From: Palsa-504 sp963800415
GTDB taxonomy: Bacteria; Actinomycetota; Actinomycetes; Streptosporangiales; Streptosporangiaceae
Assembly: GCA_963800415.1 (NCBI GenBank)
Contig: CAWDBS010000061.1
Coordinates: forward strand, 255,512 to 319,511
Reading direction: 5' to 3'
Length of the DNA: 64,000 bases
Positions within the stretch are counted from its first letter, which is position 1, and each line of letters opens with the position of its first letter. Positions 43,224 through 52,427 of this stretch are shown in pieces. Made by a program: the position numbers and the translations under genes. The notes under the pieces were generated by a model. The model did no database searches. It saw only the letters and a program-made list of their open reading frames with translations, and had not been told where the DNA came from.

Positions 43224-44681
43224 ATGAGCGGCAACAGCGTCGCCAGGTGGCGGACCGCCGCGGTCGGCGCTGCCTTGGTGCTGGCGGCCACGGGGGCCGT
43301 CGCGGCGACAAGGCCGTCCGGACAGCCTCGGCTCACCGTCGCCGGCATCGCGCAGGACCCATGTCAGCCGCAGCGGGCGCTGCCGGTTCCGGCCCGGCTG
43401 AACGGCCAGTTCGAGCCGGACTCCAGCATCCTGCGCACGGCCGGGGGAGCCTACGCGGCGCCGGGACGGGCGGCCCCGCTGACCCGGGCCGAGTCGGCCT
43501 GCGTCGCGGCCACCGAACGGGCCGACCGCAACTGGCTGCGGACCGGGCTTGTACCCGGTGCCACCGCGACGCAGCGGTCCATGGCCACCAGGGCACTGCT
43601 CGACCTGAGGCTGGCCGTCCGGCCGGATGGCGCTGTGCTGGCCGGCTGGTACGCCGGCCCGGGGTATGAGTATGCGTGGCCGCGTGACTCCAGCTGGGTC
43701 GCGGTGGCACTCACCGACACAGGTCATCCGGCCATGGCCTACCGGATCCTCCGGTTCCTGCAGCGCATGCAGGCCCGTGACGGGACCTGGGCCGCCAGGT
43801 TCCTGCCTGACGGCTCGGGTCCCGTGCGCGACGGCCGGCCCGCCGAACTCGACGCGGACGGCTGGGTCCCGTGGGCCGTTTGGTCCTGGGCCGTCACGCA
43901 GCAGCTCGGACCGGCCAGCCAGCCGCGCCGCGAGCTCGCGCTGCTGTGGCCGATGGTCACCCGGGCCGCCGACGCCGCCGCCCGCTCGCTCACCGGTGAC
44001 GGCCTGCCAGGGCCGGCCATGGACTACTGGGAGGATTCGGTCCAGGTCACGCTAGGTACGGCCGCCCCGCTGCTGGCCGGCCTGCGCGCCGCCGCTGACC
44101 TGGCCATGGATGTCGGGGGTGCCACAGCCACAAGCGATGGCCGCCGCTGGGCGGCCGCAGCGGCCCGGCTGGCGAGGGCGATCGCGGCGATGTTCGGCCG
44201 GACCGGCTATCAGCGCACGCCGGCCGCCGGGTCGGGTGCCGATGCGGCCATCACGTTCCTCGGGCCGCCTTTCGCGATGCCGGACCCCCAGGTGCTGCAG
44301 GCGGCCAGGTCAGCACAGCGAGCGCTCACCGTCCCCGACGGCGGCCTGCGGCCCGGCATCAACTGGTCAGGCACGCCCGACGTCGCCTGGACCCCGGAGA
44401 CCGCCTTCTTCGCGCTGTTCGATGCCGCCACCGGGCAGCACGGCCAGGCATCGGCCGTGCTGGCCTGGCTTACCGCGCACCGGACGAGGCCGGGCTCGCT
44501 ACCCGAGCAGGTCAACTCCGCCGGCCAGCCAGCCTCGGTGGCCCCGCTAGCCTGGACCGACGCGGTGACCCTCCTCGCCCTGCTGGCGCAGGCCGGACAC
44601 CTCGCAACCGTCCCGGCAGCGGTCAGCCAGGTCCGCCGGCTAGGCGTTACCGACCTCCGGCCCCACCGGCTCCGCCAGTAA
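43224..44681 (+). CDS. GH15-like (glucoamylase-type) secreted protein
   Basis: 485 residues with a signal peptide (WRTAAVGAALVLAATGAVAA). The (alpha/alpha)6-barrel glucoamylase landmarks are YEYAWPRDSSWVAVALTDTG near residue 150, AELDADGWVPWAVWSWAV near 215, SLPEQVNSAGQPASVAPLA with the second acid region, and AWTDAVTLLALLAQ near the end. It would release glucose or a related sugar from glycans outside the cell. ATG 43224; intact. The close gene order with the deacetylase suggests co-expression. Confidence 0.8.
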   Translation: MSGNSVARWRTAAVGAALVLAATGAVAATRPSGQPRLTVAGIAQDPCQPQRALPVPARLNGQFEPDSSILRTAGGAYAAPGRAAPLTRAESACVAATERADRNWLRTGLVPGATATQRSMATRALLDLRLAVRPDGAVLAGWYAGPGYEYAWPRDSSWVAVALTDTGHPAMAYRILRFLQRMQARDGTWAARFLPDGSGPVRDGRPAELDADGWVPWAVWSWAVTQQLGPASQPRRELALLWPMVTRAADAAARSLTGDGLPGPAMDYWEDSVQVTLGTAAPLLAGLRAAADLAMDVGGATATSDGRRWAAAAARLARAIAAMFGRTGYQRTPAAGSGADAAITFLGPPFAMPDPQVLQAARSAQRALTVPDGGLRPGINWSGTPDVAWTPETAFFALFDAATGQHGQASAVLAWLTAHRTRPGSLPEQVNSAGQPASVAPLAWTDAVTLLALLAQAGHLATVPAAVSQVRRLGVTDLRPHRLRQ

Positions 44682-44899
44682 CGGGACGTCACCGTCGGTC
44701 GGCCCAGGCGGTGAACTCCCTCAGGCGGGCGCCGATCATCGACACGCCTGATGAACCGGCCGAAGGTCGCCATCGTCTTATGAAGTGGCTGTTGATCCTT
44801 GTCCCGATGTTGTCCTCGCTTATCCGCATCCACCCCGGCATTGTTATGAATTGCTCTCTTTGTGTTACATCCCGGATCGCCGGGCGGTTGTGAGGTCTG

Positions 44900-45865
44900 G
44901 TGGGAGTCGACCGCCCCGATGACCCCGGCATGCCGCCGGATGGGCGCGCAGATCATGGGGACTACCAGGCTGCTGGCAGCGGCCGGACTGCCCGGACCGG
45001 TGGCGTCCAGGCCGAGACACGCCCGCGGCAGGAGTATTACGCCGACCTGCGCGTAGCGGTTACCGCGGAAGAGTCAGTGACGGCGCAACGGACCGCGGCC
45101 AGGGAGCAGGCTGCGGCGGAGAAATGGCGAGACGGCCAAGGAGTCCCGCTGGATGTGGGCGGAGTACCAGCGGAGATGGCCCCCGGAGGAACGCGCATCG
45201 GTCGACAGGTCCGAAGATCCGCCGGGCTCCTGGCGCGGTGACGGCAACAGGGTGCTGTACCCCGCCGTCAACGCCCGAGTTGAAGCAGCGTGTGACCGTA
45301 TCACCGAACGGGAGCAGGAAACGATCTCGCCAGCCCTGCGCGCCACGGAAAGTCAAGATCCAGACCGGCACCTGATCGGCTTCGAGCACCGCCTGAAAGG
45401 CCGCGACCGCATCAAGGAGAAAGTCCTCGCATTCGTCAATGATCTCGAAATCTCCCCCGGTGAAGCTGTGTCACTTGTTCATGACGCGATCCGGTATACC
45501 TTTCAGTACAAGGAGGCTAGCTACACCCAGGGCGTCCGGACGGACATTGCGCGTCTAAAGGACCAAGGTCTTGAGCTGCACAAACTCAGGAATTTCTGGT
45601 CCGACGAGCAGTACAAGGGCATCAACAGCCAGTGGATCGAGCCGGATTCCGGCCAGCAGTTTGAGGTGCAGTTCCATACCCGCATCAGCTTCGAGGCCAA
45701 GCAGCTCACCCATGGCGCCTACGAACGGCTCCGCACCCGGCAGGCCGATAAGTTCGAGGAGCTCGTGCTTGAGGCGTTCCAGAAGAAATTACCGCTGAGG
45801 TGCCGGTTCCGCCCGGCGCCGACGGCATTCCCGACTACCCGGAGAGAGGCGCAGATGCCAGATAA
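44900..45865 (+). CDS. RelA/SpoT-fold protein, two single-base frameshifts
   Basis: From GTG 44900: MGVDRPDDP, an AETRPRQEYYADLRVAV helix, then after an apparent extra base at 45128 AKESRWMWAEYQRRWPPEER and VLYPAVNARVEAACDRITE. The core HRLKGRDRIKEKVLAFV, LVHDAIRYTFQY, FWSDEQYKGINSQWIEP and FEVQFHTRISFEAKQLTH aligns by eye with the (p)ppGpp-synthetase fold: HDxxR-like Asp, YxSLH-like YKGIN and EIQIRT-like EVQFHT. A missing base near 45788 (poly-A) restores the natural end PVPPGADGIPDYPERG with TAA at 45863. A candidate nucleotide-modifying toxin or enzyme; the function is inferred. Confidence 0.6.
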
Positions 45866-46121
45866 GGTCACGTACTACGCCATCGTGAACGACCTGAGCA
45901 CCCGTGAGCGGCCCGCGGGGGTGTTCCGGCGCACCTACACCGAGGACGGCGGCAAGCTCGATGAAGCATTTACCCGGAACCTCATCTGGGAGCGCAGCTG
46001 GTTGCTGGTCTCGGCCGAGCGCGGCGACCTCGTGAACGAGTTCATCCAGATCACCGAGACCGAAGCCAGCCAGATCGTCGAGCGCATCCGGGCGACGGTA
46101 ACCGGCGCGAGCAACGGCTAA
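45855..46121 (+). CDS. conserved 88-residue partner of the RelA/SpoT-fold gene
   Basis: 88 residues: MPDKVTYYAIVNDLSTRERP, FRRTYTEDGGKLDEAFTRNL, IWERSWLLVSAERGDLVNEF and TETEASQIVERIRATV. I recognise it only as a widespread small actinobacterial protein without known function. GGAGAG at 45841-45846 lies eight bases before ATG 45855, and it overlaps the restored end of the upstream gene by 11 bases, so the two are translationally coupled. The small size and overlap resemble antitoxin or immunity genes; that is inference. Intact. Confidence 0.75.
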   Translation: MPDKVTYYAIVNDLSTRERPAGVFRRTYTEDGGKLDEAFTRNLIWERSWLLVSAERGDLVNEFIQITETEASQIVERIRATVTGASNG

Positions 46122-46191
46122 CCGCCAGCCGGGGGCTGAGGAAGCCCAGGGGAGTTCGGGCCTGTTCCAGAAGCTGTCGCGGATCCGGGTC

Positions 46192-46479
46192 CTATTCGGG
46201 GATGATCGCTACTGCGTCGATCTCCACCAGCGCGCCTGGGCGAGCGTGTCCTGCGGTGGAAACGACCGTGATGGCTGTGCGGTGATCGCCCCACACTGAT
46301 CGCGACGCCGCGTATCCTACCTGTGCGTCGACCCCATTGACCAGGTAGATGTCGGCGCCGAGCTGGCCACCCACATAGAGCGTCCGGGCAGCGGATGCGA
46401 TCACGCCCTGCGTGAAGGCGGGGTTGCTGTGGAGTTCTTCAGGGTCGAGGGGTGTCGTCTTTGCGGTCAGGGTCTCACC
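46192..46479 (-). pseudogene. RidA-family protein with internal deletion
   Basis: The frame reads LDPEELHSNPAFTQGVIASA, ARTLYVGGQLGAD, then jumps directly to YLVNGVDAQVGYAASRSVWG and ends VSTAGHARPGALVEIDAVAI. Full RidA proteins are about 125-130 residues; about 40 residues between GGQ and VNGVD, which build the helix and trimer interface, are missing. The arginine and glutamate of the C-terminal active-site strand remain. No ordinary start codon is visible. Non-functional. Confidence 0.75.
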
Positions 46480-46964
46480 TTAGAGGTGCCGGTCACGCTC
46501 CGAGCCGCCGACAACGGTGGTCGTCTGAGGAACCCTGACACGATCTACGTCACTTGGTTCAATATCCGTCAACTGACCGATGTCTCTCACTGCAACTTGC
46601 AGCACTATTTGTCCTGCAACCAGCGCCGGGCAGTTCGTTATCTGCTCGGGCCTCTCCTCGGGAGCAGCCGTGCAGAGCGTTCCCCTCTGCGCGGCTATTC
46701 CAACCGGCCCGTAAAGGAATCCGATGAAGATGATGGCGCCTACCCGGCCGGCCGAATAGCCGCTATTTCCCCGGAACCCCAGACTCCCGCGTGGCCGGCT
46801 TGCGCCCAGTCCGTACACCTGCACGCATGCCACCGGTCACGCGGGACAGGCTTCCCGGTAGCGAGTCACCGAGGGCGGGTGAGGTTACCCGGCCACCGCC
46901 CTCGCCCTCGCTACCGGGAGCCCTTCCGTTTGAAGATGATCTTGTCCCCTCGCAGGGAGCAACC
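46480..46964. other. 485-bp stretch without a confident gene
   Basis: No recognisable domain in any frame. It contains the promoter region of the gene at 46965; a small direct echo CTCGCTACCGGGAGCCC near 46908 follows GGTAGCGAGTCACCGAGGGC near 46857, a loose inverted pair with no clear meaning. Confidence 0.4.
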
Positions 46965-47723
46965 GTGACAGTTCACGCCCTACCCGGCGCTGCATTGTTT
47001 GCCGCATGCTCGCAGTTGTTCAGCCGCTACCCGCTAGCGGTCACGCCGCACCGTGCGGACGGCGGGTACCGGTCGGTGGTCCTGATGAACCGCGCCGCCG
47101 GGACGTGCGACTATTTCGTCCTCACCCAGGCTCGCGACGACCTTTTCGTCATCCGGTCATGGAACGGCCGCGACGGGATTAACGAGGAAATCCGGCCGGG
47201 AGGACCCGTTTCCGCCATCATCTGCCAGCTGGTCACCGGCAGCATGCCGGTCCCTTACGATGGCGCGCTGCTCGGCTGGCTCACCGACAGCCAGGTAACC
47301 GCGTTGCTGGCGGTGCGCTGCAGGCATCCGGAACCCTGGGACGACCCGGTCCCTGCCCCCCAGATCCGGGTCATGCCGATGGCCGGCACCAGCGACCTGC
47401 TGCACTGGCCGCCGTTCGCAACCAGCCCTCTCGACGACACGCGACTGTGGGAGTACGTCGAGCGGGGCCAGATCGTGGATATCGTCCCCCTCGTCACTCG
47501 CAGCGCCGGATGCGCATTCTGGGTGCCTTCCCAGGACCGACGGAGCGCCCGGTTCGAGCACGGGTACGTCGTCATCAAGGACCACCTGCCGACTGATGAG
47601 TACTGGCTGCCGGCCGGCGTCTACCTGGATCACTGGACGCTACGCGAGGGCATCCCGGCTCCGCCCGCCGCCCGCCTGCTGACGCACCCCGACGTCGTGG
47701 ACCTGGCCCACAGGCTCCGGTAA
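46965..47723 (+). CDS. hypothetical protein
   Basis: 252 residues from GTG 46965, which has AGGGAG at 46954-46959; a longer reading from 46791 lacks any site. Sequence: VTVHALPGAALFAACSQLFS, YRSVVLMNRAAGTCDYFVLT, PYDGALLGWLTDSQVTALLA, and a C-terminal part with HWPPFATSPLDDTRLWEYVE and GYVVIKDHLPTDEYWLPAG. I do not recognise a family. No signal peptide or membrane segment. Codon bias and the open frame support a real gene. Confidence 0.6.
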   Translation: MTVHALPGAALFAACSQLFSRYPLAVTPHRADGGYRSVVLMNRAAGTCDYFVLTQARDDLFVIRSWNGRDGINEEIRPGGPVSAIICQLVTGSMPVPYDGALLGWLTDSQVTALLAVRCRHPEPWDDPVPAPQIRVMPMAGTSDLLHWPPFATSPLDDTRLWEYVERGQIVDIVPLVTRSAGCAFWVPSQDRRSARFEHGYVVIKDHLPTDEYWLPAGVYLDHWTLREGIPAPPAARLLTHPDVVDLAHRLR

Positions 47724-48003
47724 AGCCGGGCCCGGGGGAGCCATCCGGACGGGCCTGCTGGCCACGCTCACCGGTACCGGCGCTCGTGAAAGATGCCCAG
47801 CGGCCCCGTTACTGGTACGGCGACGCCTGCAGCGTGAACAACTCCGCGTAAGTCCCGCCGCCGTCCGCCGTCAGGCGGACCAGGGCTCAGCAGAACGCCT
47901 GGGGCCGAGGTGATCCGCGCGCCCCTGCAGTGACGTATCAAGAGCGATCAGGCAGGCGGCCGGGCAGTCGGCCGCGCCAATCACCGGGAGGGGAGCATCC
48001 AGC

Positions 48004-48315
48004 ATGCCAGTGGCGTTCCTGTTTGAATCCGACAAGGTGGACCAGTCCGGTTACGACGCGCTGATGAAGGCGATCGGGCGGGAGTCGATCGACGCGCCGA
48101 ATCCGCCGGGCCACATTCTGCACCTGGCCGGGCCCCGGCCCGGTGGCGGGTGGCGGGCCATCGACCTGTGGGAGTCCGAAGAGGCGGCCAGCGCCTTTTA
48201 CGGCTCGGATCAGTTCGGGCCGGTGACGGCAGCGGCGGCGGAGCTGGGGATCACGACCACCCCCTGGCCGATGCGCCGGGTCGAGATCGATCAGGCCATC
48301 AGGCACCTGAGCTGA
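48004..48315 (+). CDS. small ferredoxin-like-fold (ABM-type) protein
   Basis: 103 residues: PVAFLFESDKVDQSGYDALM, NPPGHILHLAGPRPGGGWRA, IDLWESEEAASAFYGSDQFG. The pattern HxxGxxxxGWRxxDxWxSxExxxxF is that of antibiotic-biosynthesis-monooxygenase-like or dimeric alpha/beta-barrel proteins. No catalytic role can be assigned. ATG 48004 follows GGGAGGGGAG. Monocistronic. Confidence 0.75.
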   Translation: MPVAFLFESDKVDQSGYDALMKAIGRESIDAPNPPGHILHLAGPRPGGGWRAIDLWESEEAASAFYGSDQFGPVTAAAAELGITTTPWPMRRVEIDQAIRHLS

Positions 48316-48506
48316 CGCCACCGCCGCTGCTTGACCGCTGGCCGGACATCGACGATCACTGGGACCGGCAGGGACGCCCCAGCCCGGCCGCACCCCCCGA
48401 CGCGGCCCGAGAAGGCCCCGCCTGACCCCGGCAGTATCGTGGGCTCGTCTCGCATCCGGCCGGAAGCGAGTCGCCCGAATCTCTGTGTCCGGACAGGAGG
48501 CTCGTG

Positions 48507-49154
48507 ATGCAGTTCACCAAGCTCGGTCACTCGTGCGTCAGGCTGGAGAAAAGCGGCGCCGCTTTGGTCATCGACCCAGGCGCGGTCCCCTTCAGCGACG
48601 CGGCCGCGGCCCTGGACGAAGCTACCGCGGTGCTGATCACCCACGAGCACCCCGATCACCTCGACGCGGACGCGATCCGCGCCGCGCTGTCCAGCGACCC
48701 CGGCGTCACCCTGTGGGCCAACCAGTCGATCTGCGCGCAGTTCAGCGACTTCGGCGACCGGGTGCACGAGGTGAAGCACGGGGACGCGCTCGACGTCGCC
48801 GGATTCGACGTCCACGTCTACGGCGTGGATCACGCGCTCATCCACAAGGACATCCCGCTGGTGGTGAACACCGGGTTCCTGGTCGACGGTGAGCTGTTCC
48901 ACCCCGGTGACTCGTTCACCATCCCCGAAGATCCCGTCAACACGCTCCTGCTCCCGATCAGCGCCCCCTGGCTGAAAGCCGGCGAGATGATCGACTACTT
49001 CCGCGCCGTCGCGCCAAGCCGCGGCTACGCGATCCACGACGCGATCCTGAACGAGGCGGGGCTGGGCCTGATGACCAGGATGATGTCCGTGGCCGCTGCT
49101 CCCGGCGGCGCCCAAGTCGCCCGGCTAGATCCCGGAACCAGCCTGGACCTGTGA
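48507..49154 (+). CDS. MBL-fold metallo-hydrolase
   Basis: 215 residues, similar to the UlaG/UPF0173 type. MQFTKLGHSCVRLEKSGAAL opens it; the metal motif is VLITHEHPDHLDADAIR (HxHxDH), with later ligands in HVYGVDHALIHKD and DGELFHPGDSFTIPE. It should be a di-metal hydrolase of unknown substrate. AGGAGG at 48495-48500 favours ATG 48507 over GTG 48504. Intact and alone. Confidence 0.9.
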   Translation: MQFTKLGHSCVRLEKSGAALVIDPGAVPFSDAAAALDEATAVLITHEHPDHLDADAIRAALSSDPGVTLWANQSICAQFSDFGDRVHEVKHGDALDVAGFDVHVYGVDHALIHKDIPLVVNTGFLVDGELFHPGDSFTIPEDPVNTLLLPISAPWLKAGEMIDYFRAVAPSRGYAIHDAILNEAGLGLMTRMMSVAAAPGGAQVARLDPGTSLDL

Positions 49155-49159
49155 CGCCG

Positions 49160-49655
49160 TCAACTTCTCTTCTCCCGGCCAGCCACGGCCAGACCTAACC
49201 CGGGCGGCGCGGATTCATATGGTTGTGGCACCGTACTCAAAGGCGCCGCGCCCCCGGAAGGCGCCGCGTCCCCTGATGGCACCGCGACCGGCTTGCCGGT
49301 CAGCAGCACGGCGGAAACCACCCCCGCGGCGGCGAAGAACGCGATGACCAGCACCAGCCCCTCCCGGTACGCCGCGACCGGGTCCACCCGGGACACCCGG
49401 GACAGGATGGCCACCAGCCCCGCCACCCCCAGCACGGTCCCCACCTGCCGCGCCGTATTAAGAATCCCGCTCCCGGTCCCGAACCTTCCCGGCGTCAACG
49501 ACGCGCTCCCCGAGCCGAGCAGCGACGGGATCGCCAGCCCCACCCCCGCGCCGCCCAGCAACTGCGCCGGCAGCAGATGGGTCAGGTAAGCCGGCTGGGC
49601 CCACTCCACCGCGCCTGAGCACGAACGCGCCGAACCCCGCGTAGTACAAGATCGA
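49160..49655 (-). pseudogene. MFS transporter (DHA2-like) C-terminal fragment
   Basis: Minus-strand sequence gives LTHLLPAQLLGGAGVGLAIP, RFGTGSGILNTARQVGTVLG, VAGLVAIL and then EGLVLVIAFFAAAGVVSAVL, the last membrane helices of a drug-proton antiporter of the 14-helix type. A frame change near 49610 separates ILYYAGFGAFVL. The first ten or so helices are missing, and the break at 49655 abuts an HxlR regulator fragment. Confidence 0.75.
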
Positions 49656-49920
49656 CGCGGGTCGGCGCCGGGATCCTCGAGCGGCGGCGGTACTCCGACC
49701 ATCCGGCCCGCTTCGAGTACCACCTGACCGACGCGGGCCGTGACCTGTATCCGGTCATCGTCACGCTGATGCGCTGGGGTGACCAGTACCTGGCGGCGAC
49801 GACGGCCCGCCGCTGGTCCTGCGGCACCGGTGCGGGCACCAGGTGGCGGCCCAGGTGGTATGCCAGGCCTGCGGGGAACCGCTCCACGCCCGCGACACCA
49901 GGCCGGTGACCGTCGGCTGA
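49656..49920 (+). pseudogene. HxlR-family regulator C-terminal fragment, frameshifted
   Basis: VGAGILERRRYSDHPARFEY and HLTDAGRDLYPVIVTLMRWG, DQYLA form the wing and last helix of an HxlR-type winged helix; after a frame change near 49795 comes GPPLVLRHRCGHQVAAQVV then CQACGEPLHARDTRPV, a zinc-ribbon-like C-terminal tail. The recognition helix is missing. HxlR and MFS genes are typically divergent neighbours, so one deletion probably removed both 5' ends. Confidence 0.7.
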
Positions 49921-49926
49921 GACTAT

Positions 49927-51683
49927 TCAGCTGGCGGGCGTCCGCCGGGCGCCGAGGAACAGGTCGACCAGTTCGGCAGTCGTGGTGGCGTCTTCCGGGG
50001 CCTTGTCGTCGCGCCACCGCCCGGTGAACCGGGGGAAGCGCATGGCCAGGCCGGCGTCGGGTTCGATCAGGCCCCAGGCCGCGGTGTAGTTCGGCGACAG
50101 GGTGAGCTCGGCGGACAGGATCTCCAGCACCTGCCCGGGCTCGAACCAGAAGTCGGGTTGCTGGCGGGCGTCGACCCGGGCGGGCCGGTGCGGGGCGGCC
50201 AGCGGTGCCAGCCTTTCCGGCAGCGCGGCCAGGTCGGCGTCGGAGAACCCGGTGCCGCACTTGGTCACGGTGCGGAACAGGTCGGCGGCCGGGTCGTAGG
50301 CGGCCAGCAGCAGCGCACCGTAGACCCCGGCGCGGCGGCCGCGCCCGGCGAACGCGCCGACGACGACCAGGTCCACGGTGTCGGATAGTTCGGTGCGGTA
50401 GTCGCGCTTGAGCTTGATCCACTGCCAGCCGCGGCGCCGGCCTGGTAGATCGAATCCGGGCCGACCGACTTGCACACCAGCCCCTCGCACCCGTCGGTGA
50501 CCGCCTGCCCGAACGCCGCGTCCAGCGCGGCCGCCGCGCCGACCTCGGTGACAGTGGTGAGCCGCAGCCGGTCCGAGACGGTGATCGCCGCCGCCAGCGC
50601 GGCCCGCCGCTGCGGGTACGGCACCATGGTCAGGTCCTGGCCGTCCGCGTACAGCAGCTCGAAGCAGAACAATCCCACAGGAACATCCCGAACGGCCTGG
50701 TCGATGCCGTGCTTACGCCGCCGGAGCATGACCTCGCCGAATGGCCTTAGTTCCCCGGCCGCCGCGTCGTAGGCGACGACCTCTCCCTCCAGGATCGCCT
50801 CGCGGGGCCCCAGCCCCGCCGCCAGGGTCTCGACGACGTCGGGGAACTGCGCGGACACGCGCTCCAGCCGCCGGGTGAACAGCTCGATCGCCCCGTCCGC
50901 GGTCCGGTGCGCCTGCACCCGGACCCCGTCGTACTTGTACTCGGCCGCGCACTGCCCGCCCAGCTTGGCCAGGATCTCCGCCGCCTCGGACAGCCGCTGG
51001 GCCAGCATGGCCCGCACCGGGTTGCCCGGCCGCACGTGGATCTGCTCGACCGCGTCCTGCCCGCCGCCGGCCAGCGCGGCGGCGACCCGGCCCAGGTCAC
51101 AGCAGATGTTGTAGCCGCGTTCCAGCACCGGCCGGGCGGCCCGCCCGCCGCCGTACACCTGGGCCAGCGCGTCCAGGATGGTGGGCGTGCCGATGCCCAG
51201 CCGCAGCCCCTTGGTGACATGGCGCAGCAGGTAGCGGGCCTCCACCGGGGTCGCCCGGGCCAGCAGCCCGGCCAGCAGCTCCAGCTTGCGGCCCTGCGAC
51301 CCCTGCCCTTCGGCCGCGGCGATCTGGTGCAGGGTGTCCACCACCGCGGTGACCGACAGGCTGGCCGGCCGCCCGGCGGCGGTCACGGCAAGCAGCTGCT
51401 CGGCGGCCAGGCCCAGGTCACCGGTCTCCCGCACCAGCGCGGCGACCTGCCCGGGCTCGGTGCCGGTGGCGGTGGCGACCGCCCGGACCGCGAGCTTTTC
51501 CGCCAGCCCGAGATCTACCCCGGCGAACTCCGGCGCGATCAGGCCCTGGCACAGGTAGCAGACCGCCGGCAGCAGCTCAGCCGGGGTCCCCGCCAGCAAG
51601 ACGGCCAGCCGGTCCACCAGCGCCAGCCGGCCGCTGGCCTCCTCCAGGTCGCGGTAGGCGTCCGCGACGGTCAGGTACTGCAT
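49927..51683 (-). CDS. ATP-dependent DNA ligase (LigB type), one frameshift
   Basis: About 585 residues if joined. The N-terminal helical domain (LTVADAYRDLEEASGRLALV and VEARYLLRHVTKGLRLGIG) is followed by the adenylation motif CAAEYKYDGVRVQAHR with the lysine nucleophile, AILEGEVVAYDAA, GIDQAVRDVPVGLFCFELLY, and DGCEGLVCKS. At about 50440 the frame changes; the OB-fold part continues as GWQWIKLKRDYRTELSDTV (motif V), GFSDADLAALPERLAPL and AMRFPRFTGRWRDDK (motif VI). It seals nicks in repair, as mycobacterial LigB does. The shift may be a sequencing indel. Confidence 0.8.
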
Positions 51684-51725
51684 GCCGGATACATATCCCG
51701 AACGGCCCGGGTGAATGCACCGGCG

Positions 51726-52166
51726 TCACTCTAATCGCCCGGCGGATAACCGGCCCAGCTTCTTTATCACCGCGGTGCCGTCGATGACGATCTCGCCGCG
51801 CTGGTTCAACACGGTCGTCTCCAGCTTGATGATCCTCTTGTCATCGCGTTTCTCGGTCACGGTCACCACGACCGTGACGGTATCGCCGATCTTGACGGGA
51901 GCCTTGAATCTGAGGTCCTGGCCGAGGTAGACAGAATTCGGCCCGGGCAGCTTGGTGCCCAGCACCGCGGAGATCAGGCCCCCCACGAGCATGCCGTGCG
52001 CGATCCGCTCCCCGAACACCGACTCTTTCGCGTGTTCGGCATCGACGTGAACCGGGTTCACGTCCCCGGTGATGCCGGCGTAGAGCACGATATGCGCTTC
52101 CGTGATCGTCACGCTGAGCGATGCGTCATCGCCGGTCTTGATCTCGTCGTAGGACAGGTCGGACAT
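51726..52166 (-). CDS. MaoC-family (R)-hydratase
   Basis: 146 residues with the single-hotdog hydratase pattern: YDEIKTGDDASLSVTITEAH, YAGITGDVNPVHVDAEHAKE with the catalytic Asp and His, SVFGERIAHGMLVGGLISAV and LRFKAPVKIGDTVTVVVTVT. These enzymes hydrate 2-enoyl-CoA to (R)-3-hydroxyacyl-CoA. ATG 52166 has GGAGG eight bases upstream (forward CCTCC), so the longer reading to 52295 is rejected. Intact. Confidence 0.9.
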   Translation of the reverse strand: MSDLSYDEIKTGDDASLSVTITEAHIVLYAGITGDVNPVHVDAEHAKESVFGERIAHGMLVGGLISAVLGTKLPGPNSVYLGQDLRFKAPVKIGDTVTVVVTVTEKRDDKRIIKLETTVLNQRGEIVIDGTAVIKKLGRLSAGRLE

Positions 52167-52427
52167 ACTGCATCCTCCGGTCGATCCTCTGGTGCACCCT
52201 GCCTGGTGCCGGGCGGCGCCGGCAGGGCCGAAGGTCCCGGCCACCAGGGACCGGGGTCGTCTGGGCGTCAGGGAAAAAGCGCCACTACCGGCCATCGGGA
52301 AAGATAGGGGATTTTGACGGTTTACGGTCGTAGTGCGAGCTCTGGGCCTTGATGCACGCTTGCTGTCGCCACCTCAGGCGAGGGGACAAGCTCCTCCCTG
52401 AGGTGCCCTGTGGCGCTAGCCGGGGCC

